From: Polaromonas sp.
GTDB taxonomy: Bacteria > Pseudomonadota > Gammaproteobacteria > Burkholderiales > Burkholderiaceae_C
Assembly: GCF_010365105.1 (NCBI RefSeq)
Contig: NZ_JAAFGZ010000009.1
Location: 62,001-126,000 of the forward strand
Direction: 5' to 3'
Length of the DNA: 64,000 nt
Under the pieces are notes generated by a model. The model did no database searches, was not told the origin of the DNA, and worked only from the letters and a program-made list of their open reading frames with translations. Shown one piece after another: positions 43,306 through 56,552 of the stretch (position 1 is its first letter; every line of letters begins with the position of its first letter). Both the position numbers and the translations under genes were made by a program.

Positions 43306-44400
43306 ATGAAATTTGTTGACGAAGCTTATATTGACATTGCCGCCGGCGATGGCGGGAGCGGCTGCGTCTCGTTCAGCCACGAAAAATACAAAGAGTTCGG
43401 CGGTCCCAACGGGGGTGATGGCGGGCGCGGCGGCCATGTGTACGCGGTGGCGGACATCAACCTGAACACGCTGGTCGACTTCCGGTTTTCACGCCGGCAT
43501 GATGCGCGCAACGGCGGCCACGGCATGGGTTCGGACATGTTCGGCGCCAAGGGCGACGACATCATTTTGAAAATGCCGGTTGGCACCATCCTGACCGATG
43601 CTGAAACCGGCGAGGTTCTTTTCGAGTTGCTGGTACCCGGTGAGCAGATCCTGATCGCCAAGGGCGGCGACGGCGGTTTTGGCAACCTGCGCTTCAAAAG
43701 CTCGACGAATCGCGCGCCGCGCAGCAAGACGCCTGGCTGGCCCGGCGACCGCAAAAGCCTGAAGCTCGAACTCAAGGTGCTGGCCGACGTTGGCCTGCTG
43801 GGTATGCCGAATGCCGGAAAATCCACTTTTATCTCGGCAGTTTCCAATGCCCGACCGCGCATTGCCGACTACCCGTTCACCACCTTGCATCCGAATCTGG
43901 GCGTGGTACGGGTCGGACCCGAGCAAAGTTTTGTGGTCGCCGACTTGCCAGGTCTGATTGAAGGCGCCTCTGAAGGCGCGGGCTTGGGCCATTTGTTTTT
44001 GCGCCACCTGCAGCGCACCCGCCTGTTGCTGCATATCGTTGATATGGCACCGTTTGATGAAAACGTCGATCCGGTCGCTCAGGCCAAGGCTATCGTCGGC
44101 GAGCTCAAGAAATACGATGAAGCGCTGTATAAAAAGCCACGCTGGCTGGTCCTCAACAAGCTCGACATGGTCGATGCAGACAAGCGAGAAGCCCTCGTCA
44201 AGGATTTCGTCAAGCGCTTCAAGTTCAAAGGCCCGGTGTTTGAAATTTCGGCGCTGACCCGTGAAGGCTGCGAGCAGCTTGTCAAGACGATCTACCAGCA
44301 TGTCAAGAAAGTCCAGAAAAGCGAGCAGCCCGAAGAAGAAATCGATCCACGCTTCATCGAACTGCCGCCCGAGCCCAAAAGCCCGGCGTCCTCCGACTGA
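43306..44400 (+). CDS. obgE: Obg family GTPase ObgE/CgtA
   Basis: 364 residues. The N-terminal glycine-rich Obg fold (about 1-159, for example [20 protein letters not shown]) is followed by the GTPase domain: G1 GMPNAGKST (166-174), G3 [11 protein letters not shown]4 NKLDMVD. ObgE acts in 50S subunit maturation and the stringent response. Its place after rplU and rpmA is the conserved arrangement. Confidence 0.97.
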   Translation: MKFVDEAYIDIAAGDGGSGCVSFSHEKYKEFGGPNGGDGGRGGHVYAVADINLNTLVDFRFSRRHDARNGGHGMGSDMFGAKGDDIILKMPVGTILTDAETGEVLFELLVPGEQILIAKGGDGGFGNLRFKSSTNRAPRSKTPGWPGDRKSLKLELKVLADVGLLGMPNAGKSTFISAVSNARPRIADYPFTTLHPNLGVVRVGPEQSFVVADLPGLIEGASEGAGLGHLFLRHLQRTRLLLHIVDMAPFDENVDPVAQAKAIVGELKKYDEALYKKPRWLVLNKLDMVDADKREALVKDFVKRFKFKGPVFEISALTREGCEQLVKTIYQHVKKVQKSEQPEEEIDPRFIELPPEPKSPASSD

Positions 44401-44437
44401 TTACTGTCCTTTTCCCCGCAGCCAAAGCTTTCTGGTT

Positions 44438-44488
44438 GCTCTGTAAACAATAGCTGGCTGCGCCCGCCCACCTTGCGCTAGAGCCTTA
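44438..44488 (-). repeat. Dispersed stem-loop element, copy 10
   Basis: Core GCTCTGTAAACAATAGC (44438-44454); on the minus strand the element starts AAGGCTCTAGCGCAAGG. Intergenic, between obgE and proB. Confidence 0.75.
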
Positions 44489-44500
44489 AAACACTGAAAA

Positions 44501-45637
44501 ATGCACGTTCCTTCAGGTTCTCCTGTTCTGCGCAACGCCCGGCGCATTGTGGTCAAGGTCGGGTCCAGCCTGGTGACCAACGAAGGCCGCGGCCTGGATG
44601 CCGAGGCCATCGGCCAGTGGTCCGAGCAGCTGGCTGCCCTGGTCAAGGACGGACGCGAAGTCATCATGGTAAGCAGCGGCGCGATTGCCGAGGGCATGAA
44701 ACGCCTGGGCTGGCGTACACGGCCCAAGGCCATCCACGAACTGCAGGCGGCGGCGGCCGTGGGCCAGATGGGCCTGGTGCAGATGTATGAAACCAAGCTC
44801 CGCGAAAACGGCATCGGCAGCGCACAGGTATTGCTGACGCATGCCGACCTGGCCGACCGCGAGCGCTACCTCAATGCCCGCTCCACCCTGCTGACGCTGC
44901 TGCAGCTTGGCGTAGTGCCGGTCATCAACGAGAACGATACGGTCGTCAATGACGAGATCAAGTTCGGCGACAACGACACGCTCGGTGCGCTGGTGGCCAA
45001 CCTGGTCGAAGCTGATGCGCTCATCATCCTGACCGATCAGAAGGGCCTGTACACCGCCGATCCGCGCAAAAACCCGGCGGCGGAATTCATTCATGAAGCC
45101 AAGGCCGGCGATGCGGCACTGGAAGCCATGGCGGGCGGCGCCGGCTCCAGCATTGGCCGCGGCGGCATGATCACCAAAATCCTGGCGGCCAAGCGTGCGG
45201 CGGGTTCAGGTGCCTCGACCGTGATTGCCTGGGGCCGTGAACCCCAAGCCCTGATCCGGCTGACCCAAGGCGAGGCGATTGGCACGCTGCTGGTGGCCCA
45301 GACCCAGAAGATGCAGGCGCGCAAGCAATGGATGGCAGATCACCTGCAATTGCGTGGTTCCGTCACGGTGGACCCCGGTGCTGCCAGCATGGTGCGGATC
45401 GGCGGAAAAAGCCTGCTGCCCATCGGCATGACCGCGGTTCAGGGTGATTTTTCACGCGGCGACGTGATTGCCGTCAGGGATGCGGATGGAACCGAAATTG
45501 CACGGGGACTTGCCAACTACTCCAGTTCGGAAGCCCGGCTGATTTGCCGCAAGGTTTCGTCGGAATTCGAACGCTTGCTCGGCTACACCGGCGAATCCGA
45601 AATGGTCCACCGCACCAACCTGATCCTAAGCCGCTGA
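44501..45637 (+). CDS. proB: Glutamate 5-kinase
   Basis: Phosphorylates glutamate in the first step of proline synthesis. 378 residues: amino acid kinase domain (about 9-265, with [29 protein letters not shown] and [20 protein letters not shown]), then a C-terminal PUA domain (about 285-365, [14 protein letters not shown]). The PUA domain is the usual long form in proteobacteria. No proA adjoins it. Confidence 0.96.
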   Translation: MHVPSGSPVLRNARRIVVKVGSSLVTNEGRGLDAEAIGQWSEQLAALVKDGREVIMVSSGAIAEGMKRLGWRTRPKAIHELQAAAAVGQMGLVQMYETKLRENGIGSAQVLLTHADLADRERYLNARSTLLTLLQLGVVPVINENDTVVNDEIKFGDNDTLGALVANLVEADALIILTDQKGLYTADPRKNPAAEFIHEAKAGDAALEAMAGGAGSSIGRGGMITKILAAKRAAGSGASTVIAWGREPQALIRLTQGEAIGTLLVAQTQKMQARKQWMADHLQLRGSVTVDPGAASMVRIGGKSLLPIGMTAVQGDFSRGDVIAVRDADGTEIARGLANYSSSEARLICRKVSSEFERLLGYTGESEMVHRTNLILSR

Positions 45638-45685
45638 GCCTGGCGCCGGGCCGGCATCGCCAGCAAAATTCTGCCGGCTCCTGGC

Positions 45686-46198
45686 TTATGGCATCACCCT
45701 GTAATTCGGGTTTTTCAGCCGGCTCACCATCTCCTTGACCGACGTTGCTGGCGCTGCGTTGTCACAAGCGCCAGCCTTCGCCAGGCGCAAGGGGTGTTTC
45801 GAAGGCATATTGCCAAACATCGGGCGCCATTCCGGATTGCTGACCGAAGTCCACTTCCCGTCGCTCGAGTAACGGGCATAGGTTTTGAACTCACCAGTAG
45901 CACAGCGTATGCCTTCGTACATCACGTTGCGCACACCGCTGGCGCTGGTCGCCACCATCACATAACGCACCACGCCGTCACTCCGGGTGATGCTGATGGA
46001 CGCAGGATCGACGCCGTAAACCAGCGATGAATTGGGGGACACCTCCAGAGCGACCAGCTTGCCCACATCGAAAGCGGGCGGTGGCGGTAAGTCCGATTCC
46101 TTCCAGTCGGGTTCATCGACATCGAACTGCGACCAGGCCGGGGTGGTCAAGCCAAGCAGCAGAAGACTGGCAATTATCGCGACTGACTTGAATTTCAT
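45686..46198 (-). CDS. CNP1-like family secreted protein
   Basis: 170 residues with a signal peptide ending near TTPAWSQ. The [21 protein letters not shown] segment and the [22 protein letters not shown] block are typical of the CNP1-like family. The ATG overlaps the rppH stop as ATGA. Function unknown; linkage with rppH is common in betaproteobacteria. Confidence 0.85.
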   Translation of the reverse strand: MKFKSVAIIASLLLLGLTTPAWSQFDVDEPDWKESDLPPPPAFDVGKLVALEVSPNSSLVYGVDPASISITRSDGVVRYVMVATSASGVRNVMYEGIRCATGEFKTYARYSSDGKWTSVSNPEWRPMFGNMPSKHPLRLAKAGACDNAAPATSVKEMVSRLKNPNYRVMP

Positions 46199-46902
46199 GC
46201 TTTTTTCGTGGGTGCATCCAGACCGAAGCTGGTCTGCGGATCAGGCTCAAAAGTGGCGCCGGGCGGCAACTCGAAAGGAACTCCCGGCCGGCTGGCGCAA
46301 GAAGGAATCCCGCCCCCGGCGAGAAACGATGCCGACTCCGCCGGCTGGCCGGCCAGCAGGTCACGCTGGTGCAGTCCGCCGCGCAGATAGCGGTTGCGCT
46401 GCTCCGGACGCGCGTCGAAACGGAATTCGCAACGCGGCACAAACCTGGACAACTCTGTCAGTGCCATTTCATAAACACCGCGCTTGAACTCGACCACCAC
46501 ATCGAGCGGCACCCAATAGTCGTTCCAGCGCCACGCATCGAATTCGGGATGGTTGGTGGCGCGCAGGTTCAAATCCCAGTCGTGACCGACCAGTTGAAGG
46601 AGAAACCAGATTTGTTTCTGGCCTTTGTAATGTCCGCGCGCATCGCGCCGGATGAATCGGTCAGGCACCTCATAGCGCAACCAGTCTCGGGTACGGGCCA
46701 GCACCTGAACGTGCTGTGGGTGCAGTCCAACCTCTTCATGCAACTCGCGGAACATGGCTTGCTCGGGGTTTTCGCCCCGATCAATGCCGCCTTGCGGGAA
46801 TTGCCATGAGTGGGTACGGATGCGTTTGCCCCAAAATACCTGACTTCTCTGGTTGAGCAAGATGATGCCGACGTTGGGCCGAAATCCGTCCCTGTCAAGC
46901 AT
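46195..46902 (-). CDS. rppH: RNA pyrophosphohydrolase
   Basis: Removes pyrophosphate from 5' triphosphate RNA ends, which starts mRNA decay. 235 residues from ATG 46902. The Nudix box [23 protein letters not shown] spans 38-60 with the complete Gx5Ex7REUxEExGU pattern. [21 protein letters not shown] and the later [11 protein letters not shown] block are RppH-type. A proline/acid-rich C-terminal tail of about 60 residues extends past the domain. It is divergent from proS. Confidence 0.93.
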   Translation of the reverse strand: MLDRDGFRPNVGIILLNQRSQVFWGKRIRTHSWQFPQGGIDRGENPEQAMFRELHEEVGLHPQHVQVLARTRDWLRYEVPDRFIRRDARGHYKGQKQIWFLLQLVGHDWDLNLRATNHPEFDAWRWNDYWVPLDVVVEFKRGVYEMALTELSRFVPRCEFRFDARPEQRNRYLRGGLHQRDLLAGQPAESASFLAGGGIPSCASRPGVPFELPPGATFEPDPQTSFGLDAPTKKA

Positions 46903-47005
46903 AATCAAACCTCAAAATTTTTAAACTGAGTCCATTATGCACAGCGAAGGCGCACCCGCCAAGCGCCCGGCCGGACGACAGTCTCCAAACCCAGAAAAAT
47001 AGCCC

Positions 47006-48748
<1,743 letters not shown>

Positions 48749-48775
48749 AGGCTGGCAGACCGTCTTGATCCGCGC

Positions 48776-49441
48776 ATGACCGTGCCCCTGCCCCTCACAG
48801 AAATCTCAGTGACTTTCTCAAGAAGAAAATGGCTCTCCCGCCTGTCCGGCGGGGGGTTATCGCTATTACTTTCGCAGCATGCCAGTGCCGGAGGTCAGCT
48901 TGAGGAGCCGCTGATGGACTCGGTGCGAACGGCATTGGGCTCGGCCATTGCCAACCATGCACCGCCGATTCCAGAATTTGGCAGCACCGAAAGCAAGCTG
49001 GCATATCTGCGCTGGCTGGGCGCCATGAGCGAGCGCCTGAAACGCAAAATACCCGAATTGCAGATCCGCCAGGAATTCTTGCAGACGGTCTGGTACGAAA
49101 GCAGGCGCGCCGGGCTGGACGTGACGCTGGTCATGGGATTGATTCAGGTCGAAAGCAACTTTCGCAAGTTCGCCGTCAGCAGCGTCGGCGCGCGCGGCTA
49201 CATGCAGGTCATGCCCTTCTGGACGCGCGTGATTGGCGATGGCGACCCGGGCAAGCTGTTCCACATGCAGACCAACCTCCGCTTCGGCTGCGTGATTCTT
49301 CGCCATTACCTGGACCGCGAGCGCGGTGATCCCTTCCTGGGCCTGGGACGCTACAACGGCAGCCGGGGCCGGGCACCCTACCCCGAAGCGGTGTTTGCCG
49401 CGCAGCGAAGCTGGCTGCCCGGGGACCGCGCCGTCGGCTGA
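48776..49441 (+). CDS. Lytic transglycosylase (SLT domain)
   Basis: 221 residues. Hydrophobic leader (about 19-38, LSRLSGGGLSLLLSQHASA). The SLT domain has the catalytic glutamate Glu126 in GLIQVESNFRKFAVSSVGARG, and GYMQVMPFW, the family GLMQxxP variant. It cleaves peptidoglycan between MurNAc and GlcNAc. Probably co-transcribed with proS. The leader may be cleaved or act as an anchor. Confidence 0.9.
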   Translation: MTVPLPLTEISVTFSRRKWLSRLSGGGLSLLLSQHASAGGQLEEPLMDSVRTALGSAIANHAPPIPEFGSTESKLAYLRWLGAMSERLKRKIPELQIRQEFLQTVWYESRRAGLDVTLVMGLIQVESNFRKFAVSSVGARGYMQVMPFWTRVIGDGDPGKLFHMQTNLRFGCVILRHYLDRERGDPFLGLGRYNGSRGRAPYPEAVFAAQRSWLPGDRAVG

Positions 49442-49462
49442 AGCAGACAGGCTGCCGGCGCG

Positions 49463-50806
49463 TCAGGACGAAGCCGGACCTGCTGAATCCGCCACAGCCA
49501 AGGCCGTGCCGGCAGTGCTATCGGCCAGCCGCGACACCATCACCTGGTCGATGCGGTAGCTGTCAACGTCGAGCACCTCGAACTTGAAGCCGCCCCAGCT
49601 CACGCTGTCGGTGCGCCGGGGCACGCGGCGCAGCATCACCATCAGGAAACCGGCCAGGGTTTCGTAGTCCTCTTCGTGCGGTAAATGATCAAGCCCCAGC
49701 GCGCGCAGCACGTCCTCGATGGGCGTGGCACCATCAATCAGCCAGGAGTTTTCGTCGCGCCGCACGATCAGTTCTTCATCGAAGGGCGACACCAGGTCGC
49801 CCATCACGGTGCTCATCACGTCATTGAGCGTCACCACGCCGACCACCATGCTGTATTCGTTGACGATGACGGCGAAGTCCTCGTGGACCTGCCGGAACTG
49901 TTCCAGCACTTCGGACAGCGTCAGCCGGTCGGGAACGACCAGCACCTTGCGCACCAGGCTGTCGTCGGCCAGTGAAATCGGCTGGCTGTTGAGCACACGC
50001 TGAAACAAATCCTTGGCATCGACATAGCCGACCACATGGTCGATGTCACCCTCGCACACCGGATAAGTCGAAAACGGTTCGGCCGCGATGCGCAGCCGGA
50101 TCACCGCGTCCAGGTCATCGCGCAAAAAGAAGGCAATCCGGTCACGCGGCGACATGGCGCTGCCCACCGTGCGGGTGTCGAGTTCAAACACATTCGTGAT
50201 CACCTGCTGCTCGCGTGCTGCCAGCACACCGGCCACGGCACCGGCTTCCATCATGGCCAAGATATCGTCCGAGGTGATGCGGTCGTCGCGCAGCGAGGAC
50301 AGGCCGAACAGGCGAAACAGGGCGTCGGCCAGGCGGCTGTACAACCACACCAGGGGGCGCATCAGCATCATGCAGACCTTCATCGGCTGCGACACGCGGA
50401 TGGCTAGGAGCTCGGGCGTGGCCATCCCCAGTCGCTTCGGGAAAAGGTCTGCGAACAGGATGAACAGCGAGGTCACGATGAGGAAGGAGCTGAGAAAGCC
50501 CACGGTCTGGGCGGTCGGCGCTGGCAGCCAGAGTTCGAAAAATGCATTGAAATGCGGGCTTAACGCGCCCTCGCCCACAATGCCGCCCAGAATGGCCACG
50601 GCGTTCTGGCCGATCTGAACGACGGTGAAATAGTCGCCCGGCTGTTCCTGGATGCGCAGCACGCGTTCGGCGTGTGCATTGCCATCATCGGCCATCTGGC
50701 GCAGGCGCAGGCGGCGCGAAGCCGCCAGGGAAATTTCCGACACGGAAAAAAATGCGCTGGCTGCGATCAGCAGGCCAATCACAAAAAGGCTTTGGTAAAG
50801 GGTCAT
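49463..50806 (-). CDS. CorC/CNNM-type hemolysin family protein
   Basis: 447 residues from ATG 50806. An N-terminal DUF21 membrane domain of about four helices (1-190), a CBS-domain pair (about 215-335, for example SAMSPRDRIAFFL and VRKVLVVPDRLTLSEVLEQF), and a C-terminal CorC_HlyC transporter-associated domain (about 345-430). Related proteins export or sense magnesium and cobalt. It converges with the lytic transglycosylase gene. Confidence 0.92.
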   Translation of the reverse strand: MTLYQSLFVIGLLIAASAFFSVSEISLAASRRLRLRQMADDGNAHAERVLRIQEQPGDYFTVVQIGQNAVAILGGIVGEGALSPHFNAFFELWLPAPTAQTVGFLSSFLIVTSLFILFADLFPKRLGMATPELLAIRVSQPMKVCMMLMRPLVWLYSRLADALFRLFGLSSLRDDRITSDDILAMMEAGAVAGVLAAREQQVITNVFELDTRTVGSAMSPRDRIAFFLRDDLDAVIRLRIAAEPFSTYPVCEGDIDHVVGYVDAKDLFQRVLNSQPISLADDSLVRKVLVVPDRLTLSEVLEQFRQVHEDFAVIVNEYSMVVGVVTLNDVMSTVMGDLVSPFDEELIVRRDENSWLIDGATPIEDVLRALGLDHLPHEEDYETLAGFLMVMLRRVPRRTDSVSWGGFKFEVLDVDSYRIDQVMVSRLADSTAGTALAVADSAGPASS

Positions 50807-51114
50807 GAAAGGCAATCAGCAGATACTGGCGGCATGGGCTCGCCGGGCATTAAGTTTAGCGGTCCATGAAGAGGTATTGGCATGCTTAAAGCCAAGCCAG
50901 TGTGCAGGCAAAAATGCGGTGCGCTTGTTTCAGCAATGGGGCAAGGCCTGGGAAGCGCGGGTCAGTCCTTACTGAACGCTTTAGAGAAAAATCGCGCCGC
51001 TATTGCATCAAGCCTTCAAGGTACTGAACAGCTTATTGCTACTGAATCAATAGCTGCTTGTGCAGACCAGTTAAGCGGAAAAGGCCTGTTTGGCACTAAA
51101 AATTTGTTTGCAGT
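50807..51114. other. 308-bp region between the CorC-like and mutT genes
   Basis: Holds dispersed element copy 11 at 51038-51090 and nothing else recognised. An open frame starting at 50882 on the plus strand runs into mutT antisense and was rejected as a gene. The CorC promoter should lie near 50820-50870. Confidence 0.6.
51038..51090 (-). repeat. Dispersed stem-loop element, copy 11
   Basis: Core GCTACTGAATCAATAGC at 51038-51054, followed by TGCTTGTGC and ending with AAAAGGCCTGTT. One of the best-preserved copies; intergenic. Confidence 0.85.
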
Positions 51115-51564
51115 TCAACCCGAGGACGCTGGCGCGTCGCGCTCTTGCGCAAACCACGCCAGAACCGGAACCGTTCCCGGAAGCACGGGCGCTACCTGCA
51201 CCGGCAGGCACTGCCATGCATACATCTGGCCTTCGTGCATCTGCAACTCGCCCTGCCAGTCGAAGACCTTGCAGAAGTTCAGGCGAACGAGGGCATGCGG
51301 GTAATCGACCATCTCGACTTTCCAGGGATGGACGACGCCGATGGTGATGCCGATTTCTTCCTGCAGTTCACGGCGCAAGGCCTCTTCAACGCTCTCGCCG
51401 GCCTCCAGTTTGCCGCCCGGGAACTCCCAGTAGCCTTCATAGACCTTGCCGGGCGGGCGGGAGGTGAGCAAAAACTGCCCGCCGGGCTGGATCAAGACAC
51501 CCACCGCCACCTCGACGACCTTGCGTTCGGGACCGCCTTCGCGGGGACTGGACACGTCCGCCAT
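51115..51564 (-). CDS. mutT: 8-oxo-dGTP diphosphatase MutT
   Basis: 149 residues from ATG 51564. The Nudix box GGKLEAGESVEEALRRELQEEIGI spans about 50-73 with a complete consensus. The start KVVEVAVGVLIQPGGQFLLTSR and the SRPPGKVYEGYWEFPGG context are MutT-like. It hydrolyses oxidised dGTP to prevent A-C/G transversions. It is the last gene of secA-argJ-DUF815-mutT, 14 bp after the DUF815 gene. Confidence 0.9.
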   Translation of the reverse strand: MADVSSPREGGPERKVVEVAVGVLIQPGGQFLLTSRPPGKVYEGYWEFPGGKLEAGESVEEALRRELQEEIGITIGVVHPWKVEMVDYPHALVRLNFCKVFDWQGELQMHEGQMYAWQCLPVQVAPVLPGTVPVLAWFAQERDAPASSG

Positions 51565-51578
51565 CAGCACCGGCTCAG

Positions 51579-52460
51579 TCACTGAAGCGTGGCCGCATGC
51601 TGGCCGGCGTAGTCGCGCGCAAACTGGTAGGCCACGCGCCCGCTGCGCGAGCCGCGCTCCAGCGCCCAGACCAGCGAGGCCGGGCGCGCTGCGGCGATAG
51701 CTTCGGCACTCACGCCAAACGACGACAGCCACTGAGCGACGATGGTCAGGTATTCATCCTGGCTGAAGGGATAGAAACTCACCCACAGGCCAAAGCGCTC
51801 GGACAGGGAAATCTTTTCCTCCACCACCTCGCCGGGATGCACTTCGCCATCCTCGGTGTGCGTGTAGGTGAGGTTCTCCATCATGTACTCGGGCAGCAGG
51901 TGACGGCGGTTGCTGGTGGCGTAGATCAGCACGTTTGGCGTGGCAGCGGCAATCGAGCCGTCCAGAATGGACTTGAGCGCCTTGTAGCCGGGCTCGCCTT
52001 CTTCAAAGCTGAGGTCGTCGCAAAAGACGATGAATTTTTCCGGCAGGCCGGACACCACATCGACAATGTCGGGCAGGTCGGTCAGGTCGGCCTTGTCCAC
52101 TTCGATCAGGCGCAGGCCGCGCGCCGAATACGCGTTCAGGCAGGCCTTGATCAGCGACGACTTTCCGGTACCGCGCGAGCCTGTCAGCAATACGTTGTTG
52201 GCCGGCAGGCCGCTGACGAACTGCTCGGTGTTGCGGCGGATTTTTTCCTTCTGGTCCTCGATTTCCTTCAGGTCAGCCAGTTGCAGCGTGCCCAGGTGCC
52301 GGACCGGTTCCAGCGAAGCATGGCCGGAACTGCGCTTGCGGTAACGGTAGGCCACGGAGGCACTCCAGTCCGGCGCGCCCAGCGGTTGCGGCAGGACGGA
52401 CTCGATGCGCGCCATCAGCGACTCGACGCGCACCATCAGGCGTTCAAACTGTTCGTTCAT
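51579..52460 (-). CDS. DUF815 family P-loop ATPase
   Basis: 293 residues from ATG 52460, with AGGTGA as ribosome binding site. Walker A LTGSRGTGKSSL (about 91-102), Walker B-like FIVFCDDLSFEEGE and sensor-type IYATSNRRHLLPEYM. DUF815 is an AAA+ family of unknown physiological function, conserved near argJ and mutT in betaproteobacteria. It lies 18 bp after argJ. Confidence 0.88.
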   Translation of the reverse strand: MNEQFERLMVRVESLMARIESVLPQPLGAPDWSASVAYRYRKRSSGHASLEPVRHLGTLQLADLKEIEDQKEKIRRNTEQFVSGLPANNVLLTGSRGTGKSSLIKACLNAYSARGLRLIEVDKADLTDLPDIVDVVSGLPEKFIVFCDDLSFEEGEPGYKALKSILDGSIAAATPNVLIYATSNRRHLLPEYMMENLTYTHTEDGEVHPGEVVEEKISLSERFGLWVSFYPFSQDEYLTIVAQWLSSFGVSAEAIAAARPASLVWALERGSRSGRVAYQFARDYAGQHAATLQ

Positions 52461-52478
52461 GCGCAATCACCTGTTGTT

Positions 52479-53720
52479 TTAGCTGCGGTAATCCGCGTTG
52501 ATCTTGACGTAGTCATAGGACAGGTCGCAAGTCCAGACGGTGTCGGCAGCCTCACCCCGACCCAGCACGACACGCACGGTGATCTCGCTTTGCTTCATCA
52601 CCCGCTGGCCGTCGGCTTCAACATAGTCGGGATGCCGGCCGCCGTTTTTGGCCACCAGCACGTCGTCAAGGTAAAGGTCGATTTTCGTCTGGTCCAGGTC
52701 GGCAATGCCGGCATATCCCACGGCGGCCAGAATGCGCCCCAGGTTGGGGTCGCTGGCAAAAAATGCCGTCTTGACCAATGGCGAATGGGCGATGGCATAG
52801 CCCACCTGTCGGCATTCCTCGCCGGTTTTTCCACCTTCGACGCAGATGGTGATGAACTTGGTCGCGCCTTCGCCGTCGCGAACAATGGCCTGGGCAAGTT
52901 GCTGCGCAATGCCCATCATGGCCGCGCGCAAGACCTGCCCGTCCGCGCTGTCGAGCGACGTCACCGGCGCATGCGCGGCCTGGTTGCTGGCAATCACCAC
53001 GAAGGAGTCGTTGGTCGAGGTGTCGCCGTCAATCGTGATGCGGTTGAAGGAGGCTTCGGCCAGTTCCCTGGCCAGTTGCGCCATCAAGGCCTGCGACACG
53101 CAGGCATCAGTCGCCAGAAAGCCGAGCATGGTGGCCATGTTCGGACGGATCATGCCCGCGCCCTTGCTGATGCCGGTGATGGTGACCGTGGCGCCGCCCA
53201 GCTTGACACGGGTTGAAAACGCCTTGGGCACCGTGTCGGTGGTCATGATGGCTTCGGCGGCATGGGCCCAGTTTTCCGCTTTGGCATCGGCCAGCGCCGC
53301 AGGAATCCCGGCGGCAATCCGGTCATTCGGCAGCGGCTCCATGATGACGCCGGTTGAAAACGGCAATATCTGCTCGGGCGACAGGTTCAGCGCACGGGCC
53401 AGTTCGATGCAGGTGGACTGGGCGCGAACCAGTCCATCCTGGCCGGTGCCGGCATTGGCGTTGCCGGTATTGATCAGCATGGCCCGGATGCCATGGCTCC
53501 GGCCTGCATGGGCGGCCAGATGTTCGCGGCAGATTTGCACCGGCGCGGCGCAAAACCGGTTCTGGGTAAAGACCGCGCCGACCGACGCGCCCTCATCGAG
53601 CAGCAGCACGGCGAGGTCCTTGCGATTGGCCTTGCGGATACCGGCTTCGGCAATGCCCCAGCGCACGCCCGGCACGGCATGAAGGTCGGCGGCGGGCGTG
53701 GCAATCAGGTTGACAGGCAT
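52479..53720 (-). CDS. argJ: Bifunctional ornithine acetyltransferase / N-acetylglutamate synthase ArgJ
   Basis: Recycles the acetyl group from N-acetylornithine to glutamate in arginine synthesis. 413 residues. The precursor self-cleaves between Ala196 and Thr197 in [14 protein letters not shown]; the new Thr is the nucleophile. The upstream KGAGMI block and [12 protein letters not shown] are family signatures. Gene order secA-argJ-DUF815 is common to betaproteobacteria. Confidence 0.96.
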   Translation of the reverse strand: MPVNLIATPAADLHAVPGVRWGIAEAGIRKANRKDLAVLLLDEGASVGAVFTQNRFCAAPVQICREHLAAHAGRSHGIRAMLINTGNANAGTGQDGLVRAQSTCIELARALNLSPEQILPFSTGVIMEPLPNDRIAAGIPAALADAKAENWAHAAEAIMTTDTVPKAFSTRVKLGGATVTITGISKGAGMIRPNMATMLGFLATDACVSQALMAQLARELAEASFNRITIDGDTSTNDSFVVIASNQAAHAPVTSLDSADGQVLRAAMMGIAQQLAQAIVRDGEGATKFITICVEGGKTGEECRQVGYAIAHSPLVKTAFFASDPNLGRILAAVGYAGIADLDQTKIDLYLDDVLVAKNGGRHPDYVEADGQRVMKQSEITVRVVLGRGEAADTVWTCDLSYDYVKINADYRS

Positions 53721-53789
53721 GGATCGGCTCCAATAAGACAGGGTTGGGACGCCGCAGGCGCCCGTGAAAGGGTCGGGACGCGCAGGGGA

Positions 53790-56552
53790 TCAGGTCAGTT
53801 TGCCGTGGCAGAGCTTGTATTTTTTGCCGGAGCCGCACGGGCACGGATCGTTGCGGCCGACACGCGGCAGGGCCGATGCAGGGATGGCCTGCCGCCGCCG
53901 CGTCGCCTCATCGACCGTCGTTTCCGTTTCACCTGTTTCAGTCGGTGCGGTGTAGGTCACATTGCTGATGTTTTCCGCCCTGCTTTCGAGCGCTTCGGCC
54001 GCCTGCTCGAGTTGCTCGTTCGACTGGACCTGTACCGTCATCAAGGTCTTGGTGACCTCGTTCTTCACGCTGTCCAGCAGTTGCCCAAACAACTCAAAAG
54101 CTTCACGCTTGTATTCCTGCTTGGGCTGTTTCTGGGCATAGCCGCGCAGGTGAATGCCCTGGCGCAGATAATCCAGCGCGCTCAGGTGCTCACGCCAGTG
54201 GCTGTCGATGCTTTGCAGCAGCACCACGCGTTCGAACTGCGTGAAGTTTTCCTTGCCGATCTTTTCCAGCTTGTCGGCAAAGGCGGCTTCAGCGGCGGCG
54301 CTGACCTTCTCCAGCACTTCCTCGTCGGTGATGGCCGTGGCGGCTTCGATGTCCTGGCGCAGGTTCAGTTCGATGTGCCAGTCTTCGCGCAGCGTTTTTT
54401 CAAGCCCGGCCACGTCCCACTGCTCTTCAACACTTTCCGCCGGCACATACTGCCGCGCCAGGTCGGTGAAACAGCCTTCGCGCAGCGACGCGATTTGCGG
54501 CTGCAGGTCGCTGGCGTCCATGATGTCGTTGCGCTGCTGGTAGATCACCTTGCGCTGGTCGTTGGAGACGTCGTCGTATTCCAGCAGTTGCTTGCGGATG
54601 TCGAAGTTGCGCGCCTCGACCTTGCGCTGCGCCGACTCGATGCTGCGCGTGACAATGCCCGCTTCAATAGCCTCGCCATCGGGCATTTTCAGCCGCTCCA
54701 TGATGGACTTGACGCGGTCACCGGCAAAAATGCGCATCAGCGGATCGTCCAGGCCCAGGTAAAAGCGCGAGGAACCTGGGTCACCCTGACGGCCCGAACG
54801 GCCACGCAGCTGGTTGTCGATACGGCGCGACTCATGCCGCTCGGTCGCAATGATGCGCAAGCCGCCCAGCGCGGTGACTTGTTCGTGCTCCTGTTTCCAC
54901 TGAGCGCGCAAGCGGGCAATTTCAGTTTCTTTCGCGGCAGCATCCAGTGACTCGTCCGCTTCAACCGGTTCAATCATTTTTTCAAGGTTGCCGCCCAGCA
55001 CGATGTCGGTGCCGCGACCCGCCATGTTGGTGGCAATGGTGATCATCTTCGGACGCCCGGCTTGCGCCACGATGTCGGCTTCCCTGGCGTGCTGCTTGGC
55101 ATTGAGCACCTGGTGCGGCAGGTTTTCCTTGGCGAGCAGCTGGTCGATGATTTCGGAATTTTCAATGGAGCTTGTTCCCACCAGTACCGGCTGCCCGCGC
55201 TCGTAGCATTCGCGAATGTCCTTGATGGCGGCTTCGTATTTTTCGCGCGTCGTTTTGTACACGCGGTCCAGCTGGTCTTCGCGTTTGCTCACGCGGTTGG
55301 GCGGAATGACCGTGGTTTCGAGGCCGTAGATTTCCTGGAATTCGTAGGCTTCGGTGTCGGCCGTTCCGGTCATGCCCGCCAAGGTCTTGTACAGGCGGAA
55401 ATAGTTCTGGAAGGTGATCGAGGCCAGCGTCTGGTTTTCAGCCTGGATTTGAACACCTTCCTTGGCTTCAACCGCCTGGTGCAGGCCATCGCTCCAGCGC
55501 CGGCCCGACATCAGGCGGCCGGTGAACTCGTCCACGATCACGACTTCGCCGTCTTGCACCACGTAATGCTGGTCGCGGTGGTACAGCAGGTTGCCGCGCA
55601 GGGCGGCATACAAATGGTGCATCAGCGAAATGTTGGCCGGATCGTAGAGCGTGGCGCCTTCGGGAATCAGGCCCATCTCGAACAGGATGCGTTCAGCGTT
55701 TTCGTGGCCTTGTTCGGTCAGGAACACCTGGTGCGTCTTTTCATCGATCGTGTAGTCGCCGGGTTTGGTAACGCCCTCGCCCGTTCGCGGATCGGCCTCG
55801 CCTTCCTGGCGTGTCAGCAAGGGAACGACCTGGTTGATGGCCAGGTACATCTCGGTGTGGTCTTCGGCCTGGCCGCTGATGATGAGCGGGGTGCGCGCCT
55901 CGTCGATCAGGATCGAGTCCACCTCATCGACGATGGCAAAGTTCAGCCCGCGCTGGACGCGGTCGCCGACCTCATACACCATGTTGTCGCGCAGGTAATC
56001 AAAGCCGAATTCGTTGTTGGTGCCGTAGGTGATGTCGGCGTTGTAGGCCGCCTGCTTTTCCTCACGCGACATGTTGGGCAGGTTGATGCCGACACTCATG
56101 CCGAGAAAGTTATACAGCTTGCCCATCCAGCGCGCGTCGCGGCTGGCCAGGTAGTCATTGACCGTGACCACATGCACGCCCTTGCCGGTCAGGGCATTGA
56201 GGTACACCGGCAGCGTGGCGGTCAGGGTCTTGCCTTCGCCGGTACGCATTTCCGAAATCTTGCCATTGTGCAGCGACATGCCGCCCAGCATCTGAACATC
56301 GAAATGGCGCATCTTCATGACGCGTTTGCTGCCTTCGCGCACGACGGCAAAAGCCTCCGGAAGCAGGGCATCCAGGGTTTCGCCAGCGGCTACCCGATCC
56401 TTGAACGCCTGCGTCTTGGCGCGCAACTGGTCGTCGTCGAGTTTTTCGTATTGCGTTTCCAATGCATTGATCTGGTCAACGGTTTTGCGGTAGGTCTTGA
56501 GCAGCCGGTCGTTGCGGCTACCGAAAATTTTTGTCAGGATATTGGAAGCCAT
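53790..56552 (-). CDS. secA: Preprotein translocase ATPase SecA
   Basis: Motor of the Sec pathway. 920 residues from ATG 56552, [16 protein letters not shown] being the standard start. Nucleotide-binding domain 1 has [14 protein letters not shown] (about 102-115) and [13 protein letters not shown] (about 210). Domain 2 includes [15 protein letters not shown] and [13 protein letters not shown]. The C-terminal zinc-binding tail has [13 protein letters not shown], which recruits SecB and phospholipids. The open frame continues upstream but without family support. Confidence 0.98.
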   Translation of the reverse strand: MASNILTKIFGSRNDRLLKTYRKTVDQINALETQYEKLDDDQLRAKTQAFKDRVAAGETLDALLPEAFAVVREGSKRVMKMRHFDVQMLGGMSLHNGKISEMRTGEGKTLTATLPVYLNALTGKGVHVVTVNDYLASRDARWMGKLYNFLGMSVGINLPNMSREEKQAAYNADITYGTNNEFGFDYLRDNMVYEVGDRVQRGLNFAIVDEVDSILIDEARTPLIISGQAEDHTEMYLAINQVVPLLTRQEGEADPRTGEGVTKPGDYTIDEKTHQVFLTEQGHENAERILFEMGLIPEGATLYDPANISLMHHLYAALRGNLLYHRDQHYVVQDGEVVIVDEFTGRLMSGRRWSDGLHQAVEAKEGVQIQAENQTLASITFQNYFRLYKTLAGMTGTADTEAYEFQEIYGLETTVIPPNRVSKREDQLDRVYKTTREKYEAAIKDIRECYERGQPVLVGTSSIENSEIIDQLLAKENLPHQVLNAKQHAREADIVAQAGRPKMITIATNMAGRGTDIVLGGNLEKMIEPVEADESLDAAAKETEIARLRAQWKQEHEQVTALGGLRIIATERHESRRIDNQLRGRSGRQGDPGSSRFYLGLDDPLMRIFAGDRVKSIMERLKMPDGEAIEAGIVTRSIESAQRKVEARNFDIRKQLLEYDDVSNDQRKVIYQQRNDIMDASDLQPQIASLREGCFTDLARQYVPAESVEEQWDVAGLEKTLREDWHIELNLRQDIEAATAITDEEVLEKVSAAAEAAFADKLEKIGKENFTQFERVVLLQSIDSHWREHLSALDYLRQGIHLRGYAQKQPKQEYKREAFELFGQLLDSVKNEVTKTLMTVQVQSNEQLEQAAEALESRAENISNVTYTAPTETGETETTVDEATRRRQAIPASALPRVGRNDPCPCGSGKKYKLCHGKLT

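Noticed and set aside
50882..51304. A 140-codon open frame before and into the 3' end of mutT.
   Set aside because: The middle is a dispersed element and the end is mutT antisense. No ribosome binding site or family; the composition is not protein-like.
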